In this document: positions 8,044-16,535 of the stretch, piece after piece
Layout of the letters: every line of letters begins with the position of its first letter
Position numbering within the stretch: the stretch's first letter is position 1
NCBI GenBank assembly: GCA_963805255.1
Contig: CAWDTK010000004.1
Coordinates: 124,001-188,000 of the forward strand
Reading direction: 5' to 3'
From: Bog-532 sp963805255
GTDB taxonomy: Bacteria > Actinomycetota > Actinomycetes > Streptosporangiales > Streptosporangiaceae
DNA length: 64,000 nucleotides
Translations under genes and position numbers: made by a program
Notes under the pieces: generated by a model
The model's input: only the letters and a program-made list of their open reading frames with translations
The model's database searches: none
Told to the model about the DNA's origin: nothing

Positions 8044-8049
8044 TAGGCT
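8044..8049 (+). promoter_or_regulatory. Candidate -10 box for a leaderless transcript
   Basis: TAGGCT ends 8 nt before the ATG at 8058, and no ribosome binding site lies between. This is the usual geometry of actinobacterial leaderless genes. Confidence 0.45.
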
Positions 8050-8057
8050 CGGCGCTG

Positions 8058-8561
8058 ATGCCGACTCTGCTGATCGTCCATCACACGCCGAGCCCCGCCC
8101 TGCAGGAGATGTTCGAGGCCGTGGCCAGCGGCGCGCGGACCGACGAGATCGAGGGCGTCGAGGTGGTCATCCGGCCGGCCCTGACCGCGGCGCCGGCCGA
8201 CGTGCTGCGGGCCGACGGGTACGTGCTCGGGACCCCGGCCAACATCGGTTACATGTCGGGGGCGCTCAAGCACTTCTTCGACGGGATCTACTACCCGTGC
8301 CTGGAGGCGACCCGCCGCCGCCCCTACGGCCTGTACGTGCACGGCGGCCTGGACACCGGCGGCGCGGTACGCGCGGTGGAATCGATCACCACCGGCCTGC
8401 GATGGCGCGCGGTCCGGCCGCCGGTCTGCGTCACCGGACCACCCGGAAAGGCGGATCTGGCGGCCTGCTGGGAACTTGGCGCGCTGGTGGCGGCCGAGGT
8501 CGCTGATTTAGCCGAACGAGCCATGGCGCGGGCCCACCTATATATGGGCCGCGGGATATAG
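8058..8561 (+). CDS. Flavodoxin-fold / NAD(P)H-dependent oxidoreductase-like protein
   Basis: A 167-residue flavodoxin-like protein. The N-terminal strand LLIVHHTPSPA supplies the FMN-phosphate loop, the P-A-N-I-G-Y-M-S-G-A-L-K-H-F-F-D segment is typical of NADPH-dependent FMN reductases, and YGLYVHGGLDTGGA forms the next flavin loop. The electron partner is unknown. The ATG at 8058 was chosen because the conserved strand begins there and a -10 box sits just upstream. The stop codon lies in the loop of a long perfect inverted repeat. Confidence 0.85.
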   Translation: MPTLLIVHHTPSPALQEMFEAVASGARTDEIEGVEVVIRPALTAAPADVLRADGYVLGTPANIGYMSGALKHFFDGIYYPCLEATRRRPYGLYVHGGLDTGGAVRAVESITTGLRWRAVRPPVCVTGPPGKADLAACWELGALVAAEVADLAERAMARAHLYMGRGI

Positions 8562-8578
8562 CCGCGGCCCATATATAG
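8538..8578. terminator. Perfect 17 bp inverted repeat, likely terminator
   Basis: CTATATATGGGCCGCGG at 8538-8554 pairs with its exact complement at 8562-8578 around GATATAG. The stop codon TAG of the flavodoxin gene is at the end of the loop. The outer third of the stem is A/T only, which is unusual in this genome. It probably ends the flavodoxin transcript before lexA. Confidence 0.7.
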
Positions 8579-8619
8579 ATGTGCGGGCGTCAGCCGACCG
8601 CTGGCGCCCGGGGAGCCGT

Positions 8620-8637
8620 TCGAACACACTGTTGAAC
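8620..8637. promoter_or_regulatory. lexA: Candidate imperfect SOS (LexA) box
   Basis: TCGAACACACTGTTGAAC lies 58 bp upstream of lexA. The actinobacterial SOS box is TCGAAC-N4-GTTCGA; here the left half is exact but the right half is GTTGAA at a spacing of five. It could serve lexA autoregulation weakly. Confidence 0.35.
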
Positions 8638-8694
8638 AGGACGTGCCGATACTGCTAAGCTTCGACATAGCTGACGATCAACGAAGGGGAGCGG

Positions 8695-9450
8695 ATGATA
8701 GGCGACGGCGACGGCGGGGCTGCGGCGACCTTGATCCCAGCCGGGCACGACCACGTCGGCTCCGATCACGTGCTGAGCGCGCGCCAGGAAAAGGTGCTCC
8801 AGTTCGTTCGTGACGCGGTGCGGCAGCACGGCTATCCGCCGTCAATCCGCGAGATCGGCGAAGCGGTGGGCCTGCGCAGCACGTCCAGCGTCTCCTATCA
8901 GCTTGATTCGCTGGCGAAGAAGGGCTACCTGCAGCGGCATTCGGGCTGCCCGCGGACGACAGAGCTGCTGGCCGCCCCGCCCGCGGACGGCCCCGCGCCC
9001 GGGCCGGCTGAAGCGGGAAGCCCCGGCGCCCGGCCGCCCGCCCTCGACATCCCGTCACAGGAGGCGGCGTACGTGCCCTGGATCGGCCAGATCACGGCCG
9101 GCGGCCCGATCATCGCCAGGGAGCAGATCGAGGACACGTTCCCCCTGCCGCGGCAGCTCGTCGGTGAGGGAGAGCACTTCCTGCTCCGCGTCCGCGGCGA
9201 TTCGATGATCAACGCCGCGATTACCGAGGGGGACTGGGTGGTGGTCCGCTCCCAGCCGGACGCCCAGAACGGGGAGATCGTCGTGGCCATGCTCGAGGGC
9301 CAGGGGGAAGAGGGTGAGGCGACGGTCAAGACGTTCAAGAAGAGCGACGGCCATGTCTGGCTGATGCCGCACAACCCCCTCTACGACCCCATCCTCGGCG
9401 ACGAAGCGAAAATCCTCGGCCGGGTCGTCTCCGTCCTCCGCCGCATCTAG
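8695..9450 (+). CDS. lexA: LexA SOS repressor
   Basis: A 251-residue LexA. Residues 27-90 form the winged helix (LSARQEKVLQFVRDAV, YPPSIREIGEAVGL), followed by an Ala/Pro-rich linker about 92-120 and the S24 self-cleavage domain. The cleavage bond is A135-G136 in ITAGGP, with Ser170 in RGDSM and Lys212 in ATVKTF as the catalytic pair. RecA-stimulated autocleavage would release SOS genes. AAGGGGAGCGG precedes the ATG. The stop codon lies in the first copy of a 22 bp tandem duplication shared with the convergent ATPase gene. Confidence 0.95.
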   Translation: MIGDGDGGAAATLIPAGHDHVGSDHVLSARQEKVLQFVRDAVRQHGYPPSIREIGEAVGLRSTSSVSYQLDSLAKKGYLQRHSGCPRTTELLAAPPADGPAPGPAEAGSPGARPPALDIPSQEAAYVPWIGQITAGGPIIAREQIEDTFPLPRQLVGEGEHFLLRVRGDSMINAAITEGDWVVVRSQPDAQNGEIVVAMLEGQGEEGEATVKTFKKSDGHVWLMPHNPLYDPILGDEAKILGRVVSVLRRI

Positions 9451-9488
9451 CCCACCAGGGCCCAGAATCTAGCCCACCAGGGCCCAGA
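9445..9488. repeat. Perfect 22 bp tandem duplication at convergent gene ends
   Basis: ATCTAGCCCACCAGGGCCCAGA is present at 9445-9466 and again at 9467-9488. CTAG in each copy provides a stop on both strands: the first ends lexA and the second ends the convergent ATPase gene. The duplication therefore separated two genes that once shared the same 3' end. Confidence 0.9.
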
Positions 9489-9984
9489 CGACCTTGTGGA
9501 TGATCTTCCGCTGGCTCTCGTCCTCTTCGGCGGGGAAGTAATAGCCCCACTGGCGGCTGACCGTCTCCACCAGCAGGAGGCCCCGGCCGCCTTCGACGTC
9601 GTGCTCCGTCTTGGCATGGACGGGCGTGCGCGGGCTGCTGTCGCCGACCTCCACGACCAGCTGCCGTCCGTCGGACGCCAGCCATAGCCAGATGCAGGGG
9701 ACGCCGGGATTCTCCTCGTCATAGCCCGGTATCTCGCTGCTGAGCCCGGTGGACGCCTGTATGGCGTTGGTCACCAGTTCGGAGATCACGAGCTCCACGG
9801 ACTCGTCCAGGTCGGACAGGCCCCATTCCCACAGCACATGCCGGGCGTGCAGCCGTGCGCACGGCACGGCACCGCGCAGCGCGCCGAGCTCCAGGTGTGT
9901 CCGCAGCGCCCACGACCCGCCCATCGGCCGCTCCTGCGGTCGGTGGTGGAACGGGGGACTGGCGGCAGCCATCTCGCTCATCAC
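9469..9984 (-). CDS. GHKL ATP-binding protein (anti-sigma-factor-kinase-like)
   Basis: A 171-residue HATPase_c protein of the RsbW/SpoIIAB-like group. The N-box is ELVTNAI near residue 70, followed by V-E-V-G-D-S-S (G1 box) and the glycine motif EGGRGLLLVE. The order fits single-domain regulatory ATPases common in Streptomyces, often next to XRE/DUF5753 and DUF397 genes, as here. It likely binds a sigma factor or an anti-anti-sigma partner, but none is encoded nearby. No strong ribosome binding site is seen; two adjacent ATGs are possible starts. Confidence 0.85.
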   Translation of the reverse strand: MMSEMAAASPPFHHRPQERPMGGSWALRTHLELGALRGAVPCARLHARHVLWEWGLSDLDESVELVISELVTNAIQASTGLSSEIPGYDEENPGVPCIWLWLASDGRQLVVEVGDSSPRTPVHAKTEHDVEGGRGLLLVETVSRQWGYYFPAEEDESQRKIIHKVVWALVG

Positions 9985-10024
9985 CTCGCAGTTTGCCCGA
10001 TGAAGTCAAGAAGGAGAACTCGAT

Positions 10025-10110
10025 CATGCTTTTCCGTATGATGCGAAAAAGCATGGTGCTAATGAGCACTTCGCGAAAGTGCATATGCAATATACCAATA
10101 CGTATATTGC
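10025..10110. promoter_or_regulatory. Three consecutive stem-loops in an AT-rich intergenic region
   Basis: Between the ATPase gene and the divergent XRE gene lie three perfect dyads: CATGCTTTT/AAAAGCATG (10025-10033, 10047-10055), GCACTT/AAGTGC (10066-10071, 10077-10082) and GCAATATAC/GTATATTGC (10087-10095, 10102-10110). The stretch is strikingly AT-rich for this genome. It may be the operator and promoter region for both directions, or an RNA element. Confidence 0.5.
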
Positions 10111-10153
10111 GCATGCGAATCGGACTTGATGGGCCAAACAGGCACTACCCATA

Positions 10154-11026
10154 ATGAACGGAGACACCGTGGTGTCCAGCCCTAGCCCCACCGTACGGCG
10201 CAGGCGACTCGGCATCGAATTGCGCCGCCTGCGTGAACAAGCGGGTCTCACCTGCGCAGACGTCGGGGGACAGCTGGAATGCTCGGGCACCAGGATCAGC
10301 CGGATCGAAACCGGCCGCATCAACGTACGACCCGGCGACGTCCGGGAAATGCTGGACATCTACGGCGTGACCGACGACGAGGCGAGCGCCCTCGCCCAGC
10401 TGGCCAGGGAAGCCCGCCGCAAAGGATGGTGGCACACCTACGGCCGGGTCTTCCCGGACTGGTTCGAGGCGTATATCGGGCTGGAATGCGAGACGATCCG
10501 GCTGCGGGATTTCCAGCCGCTCGTCCTGCCGGGGCTGCTGCAGACCGAGCACTACGCGCGAGCCGTCCTGCGGGGCGCCCCGGACGCCGGCCGCAGCGAG
10601 GCCATCGACCGGCAGGTCGCGCTGCGGATGGAGCGCCAGGCCATCCTCACCCAGCCCACCCCGCCCGGCCTGTGCGTGATACTCAGCGAGAGCGTGCTGC
10701 GGGTCCAGGTCGGCGGGGCCGCCGTCATGCGGGCCCAGCTCCGCCGGCTCATCGACATCGCCAGGCGCCCGAACGTCACCCTCCAGGTCCTGCCGTTCCG
10801 GGACGCCGCCCACGCGGACCCGGTAAGCCCGTTCACGATCCTCGACTTCCCGGCGGCCGCCGACCCGGCCGTGGTGTACCTCGAGCACCTCACCGGCAGC
10901 CTGTTCCTCGAAAGCGGGGACGAGATCTGGCGCTATACAGTGGTCTTCGACCATCTGCGCGCCAAGGCGCTCGGCACCGCCGAGTCGGCCGACCTGATCG
11001 CGCGGCTGGCCGCCGGCCTAGCCTGA
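10154..11026 (+). CDS. XRE-family regulator with DUF5753 domain
   Basis: A 290-residue regulator. An XRE helix-turn-helix occupies about residues 15-75 (RRRRLGIELRRLREQAGL, then GTRISRIETGRINVRP) and DUF5753 about 100-285 (GLLQTEHYARAVL, VLPFRDAAHADPVSPF, VYLEHLTG). These proteins control development or antibiotic output together with a DUF397 partner and often an ATPase such as the one divergent here. The ligand is not known. The ATG at 10154 follows no strong ribosome binding site. The DUF397 gene starts 21 bp downstream, so the two form an operon. Confidence 0.9.
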   Translation: MNGDTVVSSPSPTVRRRRLGIELRRLREQAGLTCADVGGQLECSGTRISRIETGRINVRPGDVREMLDIYGVTDDEASALAQLAREARRKGWWHTYGRVFPDWFEAYIGLECETIRLRDFQPLVLPGLLQTEHYARAVLRGAPDAGRSEAIDRQVALRMERQAILTQPTPPGLCVILSESVLRVQVGGAAVMRAQLRRLIDIARRPNVTLQVLPFRDAAHADPVSPFTILDFPAAADPAVVYLEHLTGSLFLESGDEIWRYTVVFDHLRAKALGTAESADLIARLAAGLA

Positions 11027-11047
11027 CCGTCCAGCCGAGGGGCGGGG

Positions 11048-11266
11048 ATGATCTTTCAGCACGCCGGCCTCTTCCGCGCCGTATGGCGGAAGAGCAGCCG
11101 CAGCGCCAGCAACGGTGGCCAGTGCGTCGAAGTCGCGCGGAACCTGCCCGGCCTTGTCGCCGTCCGCGACTCGAAGCACCCCGGCGGGCCCGCACTGATC
11201 GTCATGCCCGCCGCGTGGTCCGCCTTCACCCGGCGGGTTTACTCCTCGAAGCGGCCGCCGAGGTAG
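11048..11266 (+). CDS. DUF397 protein
   Basis: A 72-residue DUF397 protein: AVWRKSSRSASNGGQCVEVA, then V-A-V-R-D-S-K-H-P-G-G-P, the family signature. The last 15 residues differ from the usual Trp-rich end, and the gene runs 28 bp into the 3' end of the convergent S9 peptidase gene, so its original stop may have been lost. DUF397 proteins act with XRE/DUF5753 regulators, perhaps as toxin-antitoxin-like or regulator-modulator pairs. AGGGGCGGGG precedes the ATG. Confidence 0.85.
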   Translation: MIFQHAGLFRAVWRKSSRSASNGGQCVEVARNLPGLVAVRDSKHPGGPALIVMPAAWSAFTRRVYSSKRPPR

Positions 11267-13104
11267 CGGGCCAGGAAGCGTTCGGCGGCGGCGTAGAACT
11301 TCAGCCGGTTCCCGGGCTTGGCGAAGCCGTGGCCCTCGTCGGGGAACAGCATGTACTCATGATCGATCCCGGCTTCCTTCAGGGCGGCGACGATCTGCTC
11401 CGACTCGGCCTGCTTGACCCGGGGGTCGTTGGCGCCCTGCGCGATGAGCAGCGGGATCCGGATGTCGTGAGCCCGCGACAGCGGCGAGCGGGACCAGAGG
11501 AAGTCCGCCTCGGTCTCCGGGTTGCCGACCCGCTTGTAGAGCTGGGCGATCATCGGTGCCCAGTACGGCGGAATGGTTTCCAGCAGCGTCCTGAGGTTGG
11601 ACGGGCCGACGATGTCGACGGCGCAGCAGAACACGTCCGGGGTGAACGCGGCCCCGGCCAGCGCGGCGTACCCGCCGTAGGAGCCGCCGTAGATGGCCAC
11701 CCGCTTCCGGTCAACCCAGCCCTGCCCGACGGTGTAGTCGACCGCGTCGATCAGGTCGTCGTGCATCTTGGCGCCCCACTCGTGGTCGCCGGCGGTGACG
11801 AACGCCTTGCCGTACCCGGTGGAGCCGCGGTAGTTCACCTGGACACAGGCGTAGCCGCGGTTGGCGAGCCACTGCGCCTCCGGGTTGAAGCCCCACTCGT
11901 CGCGGACCTGCGGGCCGCCGTGCACGTTGAGCACGGCGGGCAGATCCGACCGTCCGGCGCCGGGGGGGAACGTCACGTACCCGTGCACGGTCAGCCCGTC
12001 CCGTGAGGTGAAGCTGAACGGCTCCATCGGCGCGAGTTCGTAGCGGTTCAGCTCGGGCCGCGCGTCGAACAGGAACCGCCCGGTGTGCGCGGCGGGGTCG
12101 TAGACGAAGTACGTCACGGGTCCCGTGTCATTGTCGAATGCGACCAGCAAAGGCGAGTCCGCGTGCTCGCGGTCGCTGATCGACGGGTCGCCGTGGTGCA
12201 GCGCCCGGACCGCCTTCAGGTCGGCCTCGACCGAACTGTCCAGCACCAGGTACTCGGCGCGGTCCTTCAGCACCCTGACGATCTGCGGCTCCCGGGTGTC
12301 GGGGTGCAGTACCACGCCGTCCACGTCGGCCTCGGGGTCCTCGGCCAGCACCTCGATCTCGCCGCTGGCCACGTCGACCCGGATCAGCCGGGCGGTGTTC
12401 GCCTCGAACGGCGTAATGGCCAGCACCGACCGGCCATCCGCGCTGAACGAAACGACGTCGCTGGCGGTGACATCGTCGGCGGGCACCGTCAGCAGCGGGC
12501 GCCAGTCGTCCAGCAGCCGGTCCCGCACCATGAAGTCGAGGTCGCCGTTGGGCTTGGGCGCGAATCCGGCCCGGATGACCATGTCCTCGTCGGCCAGCCA
12601 GCCGATGAAGCCCGGGTTCTTCACCTCCAGGGTCATCTCGCCGGTACGCAGATCGAGCCGGAAGACATCGTGCAACTGCGGGTTCTCGCGGTTGAGCCCG
12701 ACCAGGATCTCGGTCGGGAACTTCTTGCTCGAGGCGACGAACCGGGCCTGCACGCCGTCGAACGGCGTCAGGTCACGCCGGAGCATGGTGTCCAGGTTGA
12801 CGTCGTGCAGCCGCCAGTTCTCATCCCCGCCGGTGTCCTGGATGTACAGCAGATGCTGGCCGTCGTGCGCCCAGGAGAACATGCGGATGCCGCGGTCCTG
12901 GTCATCGGTGACAACCCGGGCCGCGGACCAGTCGACGGCCTCGCCGCGGCCGGCGTCGGGGGCGGCCCGCAGCGGCGCGACCCAGACGTTCAGCACGCCC
13001 TCGTATGGCGCGATCCAGGCCAGCCGGGTCCCATCGGGGGACAGTCGCGGCAGGGCCCGTTCCGGATTGCCGAACAAGACACTGCGGGGAATGAGATCGG
13101 TCAT
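11239..13104 (-). CDS. S9 family peptidase (prolyl oligopeptidase type)
   Basis: A 621-residue cytoplasmic peptidase. The N-terminal about 340 residues form WD40-like propeller blades (LSPDGTRLAWIAPYEG, FSWAHDGQHLLYI) and the C-terminal part is an alpha/beta hydrolase with nucleophile Ser about residue 473 in GGSYGGYA, Asp in Q-G-A-N-D-P-R-V and His in D-E-G-H-G-F. Such enzymes (acyl-aminoacyl or dipeptidyl peptidases) cut short peptides. There is no signal peptide. A TACAGT box ends 7 nt before the ATG, indicating a leaderless transcript divergent from glnE. Confidence 0.93.
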   Translation of the reverse strand: MTDLIPRSVLFGNPERALPRLSPDGTRLAWIAPYEGVLNVWVAPLRAAPDAGRGEAVDWSAARVVTDDQDRGIRMFSWAHDGQHLLYIQDTGGDENWRLHDVNLDTMLRRDLTPFDGVQARFVASSKKFPTEILVGLNRENPQLHDVFRLDLRTGEMTLEVKNPGFIGWLADEDMVIRAGFAPKPNGDLDFMVRDRLLDDWRPLLTVPADDVTASDVVSFSADGRSVLAITPFEANTARLIRVDVASGEIEVLAEDPEADVDGVVLHPDTREPQIVRVLKDRAEYLVLDSSVEADLKAVRALHHGDPSISDREHADSPLLVAFDNDTGPVTYFVYDPAAHTGRFLFDARPELNRYELAPMEPFSFTSRDGLTVHGYVTFPPGAGRSDLPAVLNVHGGPQVRDEWGFNPEAQWLANRGYACVQVNYRGSTGYGKAFVTAGDHEWGAKMHDDLIDAVDYTVGQGWVDRKRVAIYGGSYGGYAALAGAAFTPDVFCCAVDIVGPSNLRTLLETIPPYWAPMIAQLYKRVGNPETEADFLWSRSPLSRAHDIRIPLLIAQGANDPRVKQAESEQIVAALKEAGIDHEYMLFPDEGHGFAKPGNRLKFYAAAERFLARYLGGRFEE

Positions 13105-13111
13105 GTATCCA

Positions 13112-13117
13112 ACTGTA
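13112..13117 (-). promoter_or_regulatory. Candidate -10 box of the S9 peptidase gene
   Basis: On the minus strand TACAGT is followed by 7 nt and the ATG at 13104. With no ribosome binding site this fits a leaderless start. Confidence 0.45.
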
Positions 13118-13270
13118 TGGGCCCAGGATCCCTGGCTGTGCTCAAGGCATACGGCGGGGCGCTAGACGTCCGCAGCGGACGTTTATTTCACCCGCATACG
13201 GCCTGTTGGTTACGGTTGTCCGGCCTGGGGGTGCTCGTGGAAGGCGGGCGGTTCGTATTACCGTCATGGC

Positions 13271-16200
13271 GTGGGCACCTGGGTGAGCGGCATGCGGACG
13301 AAGACTCTGGCGGGGCGGCTCGCCCGGCTGGGGTTCGCCGACGCGGCCCGCGCGGAACGCCTCGTGACCTCCGACCTCGCCCTCGATATCAGTGCCGGTG
13401 AGCGGCCCGGCACCATCCCGGGCTTCGGCGGGCCGCCCAAGGACGAAGCGGTATTGGAGGCCATCGCGGCGGCGGCCGACCCCGATCTCGCGCTGCTGGG
13501 GCTGGCCCGGATCGCGGGAACCGACCGCGGAGCGGACGCGACGGACGTCCGGGCCGCCCTGCGCGCCGAACCCTGGTTCAGGAAACGCCTGATCGCCGTG
13601 CTGGGCGTCAGTGCGGGCCTCGCCGACCATCTGGCCCGGCACCCGGACGACTGCCACCTGCTGCGCGGCGCCGACGCGGTACGCCGGCCTTCGCCGGCCC
13701 AGCTGCGCGCCGCGCTGCTGTACGCGGTGGCTGCCAACCCGCTCGACGACAACCCGGTAGCGGATCTGGCGGATCTGGACGGAACGGACCCGGCCGTGGC
13801 GTTGTGCGTCGCCTACAAGCGCCACCTGCTGCACCTCGCCGCGCGCGACCTCACCGGCGTGGCCTCGACCGAGGAGGTCGCGAGCGAGCTCGCCGACATC
13901 GCCGCCGCCGTGCTGTGCGCCGCGCTGGCGGTCTCCCGCGCGCAGCTGCCCGCCGGCGCCACGCCGTGCCGGATCGCCGTGCTCGCCATGGGCAAGTGCG
14001 GCGGCTCCGAGCTGAACTACGCCAGCGACGTCGACGTGATCTTCGTGGCCGCTCCCGCCCTACCGGCCCCGGGGGCTGGCGCCAGCCAGGACGACGACGC
14101 CGCGCTGCGGACCGCCACCAAGCTGGCGACCGGCCTGATCGCGGTGTGCTCGCGGACCACACCCGAGGGCATGATCTTCCCCATCGACCCGAACCTCCGC
14201 CCCGAGGGACGCAACGGCCCGCTGGTGCGTACTTTGGCCAGCCATATTGCCTACTACGAGCGCTGGGCCAAGACGTGGGAGTTCCAGGCGCTGCTCAAGG
14301 CCTGCCCCGCGGCGGGGGACATGGAACTCGGGCAGCAGTACGTCGACGCGCTCTCCCCGATGGTCTGGCAGGCGGCCCAGCGGGAACGTTTCGTCGAAGA
14401 CGTGCAGGCCATGCGGCGCCGGGTGGAAAAGGCGCTGCCCCCGGCGCGGGCCGGCCGGGAGATCAAGCTGGGTCCCGGCGGTCTCCGCGACATCGAGTTC
14501 GCCGTGCAGCTCCTCCAGCTCGTGCACGGCCGCACCGACGAGTCGCTGCGCAGCCCGGCGACCCTGCCGGCCCTGGCGGCCCTGGCTGTCGGCGGCTACG
14601 TGGCCCGGGACGACGCCAGTGACCTGGCCGACGCGTACCGGTTCCTCCGGCAGGTGGAGCACCTGCTCCAGCTTTACAAGCTGCGCCGCACCCACGTCCT
14701 GCCCGACGACCCGGCCGTCCTGCGCCGGCTCGGCCGGGCGATGCGCACCGCCGGCCAGCTCGCCGGGGCCGCCGGGCCCGCCGGGGCCGCCGGGGTAAGG
14801 GCGGACGGCGGCCAGCCCAGCGCCGATCCCGCCGCCGAGTTCACCGAGATGTGGCGGCAGCACGCGTTCCAGGTGCGGCGCCTGCACGAGAAGCTGTTCT
14901 ACCGGCCGCTGCTCGGCGCGGTGGCCCGGCTTCCCGGTGACGCGGCCCGGCTGACCCCGTCCGCGGCGCGGGCCCGCCTGGAGGCGCTCGGCTACGCAGA
15001 CCCGGCCGGCGCTCTCCGGCACATCGACGCGCTCACCGCCGGAGTGTCCCGCCGCGCGGCGATTCAGCGGACCCTGCTCCCGGTCCTGCTCGGGTGGTTC
15101 GCCGACGCGGCCGAGCCGGACGCCGGGCTGCTCGCGTTCCGTCAGGTCAGCGATGCGCTGGGGGCGACGCCCTGGTACCTGCGGCTGCTCCGGGACGAAA
15201 CGAAGGCGGCCGAGCGGATGGCCCGCGTGCTGGCCTCCAGCCGGTACGCGGCCAGGCTGCTGCTCCGCGCCCCGGAAGCGGTGGCCATCCTCGCCGACGA
15301 CGCCGAGCTCATGCCGCGTTCGGTGACGACGCTGCGGGGCGAGGCCGAAGCCGCCGTGCGCCGGCACGACGAAGCGGAAACCGCCGTGGCCGCAGTCCGT
15401 TCCCTGCTGCGGCGCGAGCTGCTCCGGATCGCCGCGGCGGACCTGCTCGGCCTCCTCAAGCCCGCCGAAACCGCCGACGCGCTGACCGCCGTGGCCGCCG
15501 CCAGTATCGACGCCGCCCTGGGTGCGGCGACGAAGAAGATCGAAACGGAGCTGCGCGGCCCGCTCCCCACCCGGTTCGCCGTGATCGCCATGGGACGGTT
15601 CGGCGGGTGTGAGATGGGTTACGGCAGCGATGCGGACGTGATGTTCGTCCATGATCCGCTCCCGGGGGCGGCCGAGGCCGGCGCGGGACGCGCCGCGCAC
15701 GCTGTCGCGCAGGAACTGCGGCGGATGCTGGCGCTGCCCGGGCCGGACCCGGCGCTGGTCGTGGACGCGAACCTGCGTCCCGAGGGCCGCCAGGGGCCAC
15801 TGGTCCGTACGCTCGCCTCCTATGCCGCGTACTACCGGCGCTGGTCCCGGCCCTGGGAGGCGCAGGCGCTGCTGCGGGCCGAGCCCGTCGCCGGCGACGT
15901 GAGCCTGGGCGGCGAGTTCACCCGCCTGATCAGCGAGTTCCGTTACCCCGACGGCGGTGCCGGCGAAAATGCGGTCCGGGAGATCCGGCGGATCAAGGCC
16001 CGCATGGAGGGCGAGCGCATGCCCCGCGGCGTCGAGCCCGCGCTGCAGGTCAAGCTCGGCCCCGGCGGCCTGTCCGACGTCGAATGGACCATCCAGCTGC
16101 TGCAGCTGCGGCACGCGTTCGCCGTGCCCGGACTGCGGACCACCCGCACGCTGGCGGCGCTGGCCGCCGCGCGCGAGGCGGGCCTGATGACCCCCGCCGA

Positions 16201-16426
16201 CGTCGCCGTGCTGGCCGAGTCATGGCAGTTCGCCACGCGGATCAGGGACGCGGTGATGCTCGTCCGCGGCACTGCCTCGGACACGATCCCCGCCGCGGCC
16301 CGCGAGCAGGGAGCGGTGGGCCGGATTCTCGGCTACGGCCCGGGCGAGGGCCAGGCCCTGGAGCAGGACTACCGCAAGGCCGCCCGCCACGCCCGCGCCG
16401 TCATGGACCGCCTCTTCTACGGCTAG
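13271..16426 (+). CDS. glnE: Glutamine synthetase adenylyltransferase/deadenylylase
   Basis: A protein of about 1,051 residues with the internal duplication typical of GlnE: a nucleotidyltransferase motif G-K-C-G-G-S-E-L-N-Y-A-S-D-V-D near residue 240 (deadenylylase half) and G-R-F-G-G-C-E-M-G-Y-G-S-D-A-D near 775 (adenylylase half). Each is followed by a D-x-N-L-R-P-E-G-R-x-G-P-L-V-R-T-L-A-S segment and a helical GlnD-PII-like domain. It switches GlnA activity by modifying its tyrosine; glnA is 8 kb away. Start: GTG at 13271, or the ATG at 13292; no clear ribosome binding site separates them. Confidence 0.95.
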   Translation: MGTWVSGMRTKTLAGRLARLGFADAARAERLVTSDLALDISAGERPGTIPGFGGPPKDEAVLEAIAAAADPDLALLGLARIAGTDRGADATDVRAALRAEPWFRKRLIAVLGVSAGLADHLARHPDDCHLLRGADAVRRPSPAQLRAALLYAVAANPLDDNPVADLADLDGTDPAVALCVAYKRHLLHLAARDLTGVASTEEVASELADIAAAVLCAALAVSRAQLPAGATPCRIAVLAMGKCGGSELNYASDVDVIFVAAPALPAPGAGASQDDDAALRTATKLATGLIAVCSRTTPEGMIFPIDPNLRPEGRNGPLVRTLASHIAYYERWAKTWEFQALLKACPAAGDMELGQQYVDALSPMVWQAAQRERFVEDVQAMRRRVEKALPPARAGREIKLGPGGLRDIEFAVQLLQLVHGRTDESLRSPATLPALAALAVGGYVARDDASDLADAYRFLRQVEHLLQLYKLRRTHVLPDDPAVLRRLGRAMRTAGQLAGAAGPAGAAGVRADGGQPSADPAAEFTEMWRQHAFQVRRLHEKLFYRPLLGAVARLPGDAARLTPSAARARLEALGYADPAGALRHIDALTAGVSRRAAIQRTLLPVLLGWFADAAEPDAGLLAFRQVSDALGATPWYLRLLRDETKAAERMARVLASSRYAARLLLRAPEAVAILADDAELMPRSVTTLRGEAEAAVRRHDEAETAVAAVRSLLRRELLRIAAADLLGLLKPAETADALTAVAAASIDAALGAATKKIETELRGPLPTRFAVIAMGRFGGCEMGYGSDADVMFVHDPLPGAAEAGAGRAAHAVAQELRRMLALPGPDPALVVDANLRPEGRQGPLVRTLASYAAYYRRWSRPWEAQALLRAEPVAGDVSLGGEFTRLISEFRYPDGGAGENAVREIRRIKARMEGERMPRGVEPALQVKLGPGGLSDVEWTIQLLQLRHAFAVPGLRTTRTLAALAAAREAGLMTPADVAVLAESWQFATRIRDAVMLVRGTASDTIPAAAREQGAVGRILGYGPGEGQALEQDYRKAARHARAVMDRLFYG

Positions 16427-16443
16427 GTCGTGCCGGGACGTAC

Positions 16444-16475
16444 GCGATGGCCCAGGTGGGCACATGCGCCATCGC
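16444..16475. terminator. Hairpin between convergent glnE and isoprenyl transferase genes
   Basis: GCGATGGC (16444-16451) pairs with GCCATCGC (16468-16475) around a 16 nt loop, 18 bp after the glnE stop. It could act in both directions. Confidence 0.4.
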
Positions 16476-16535
16476 GCGCTGGCGCCTTTACGTGTATCGG
16501 GGTGTGCGATAAGGGCGGCACGGGCCTGGGATTGG

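Noticed and set aside
12085..13401. A 438-codon plus-strand frame over the S9 peptidase
   Set aside because: Antisense to a gene with catalytic motifs; low-complexity composition.
14060..16114. A 684-codon minus-strand frame inside glnE
   Set aside because: Antisense to glnE, whose duplicated motifs are clear.
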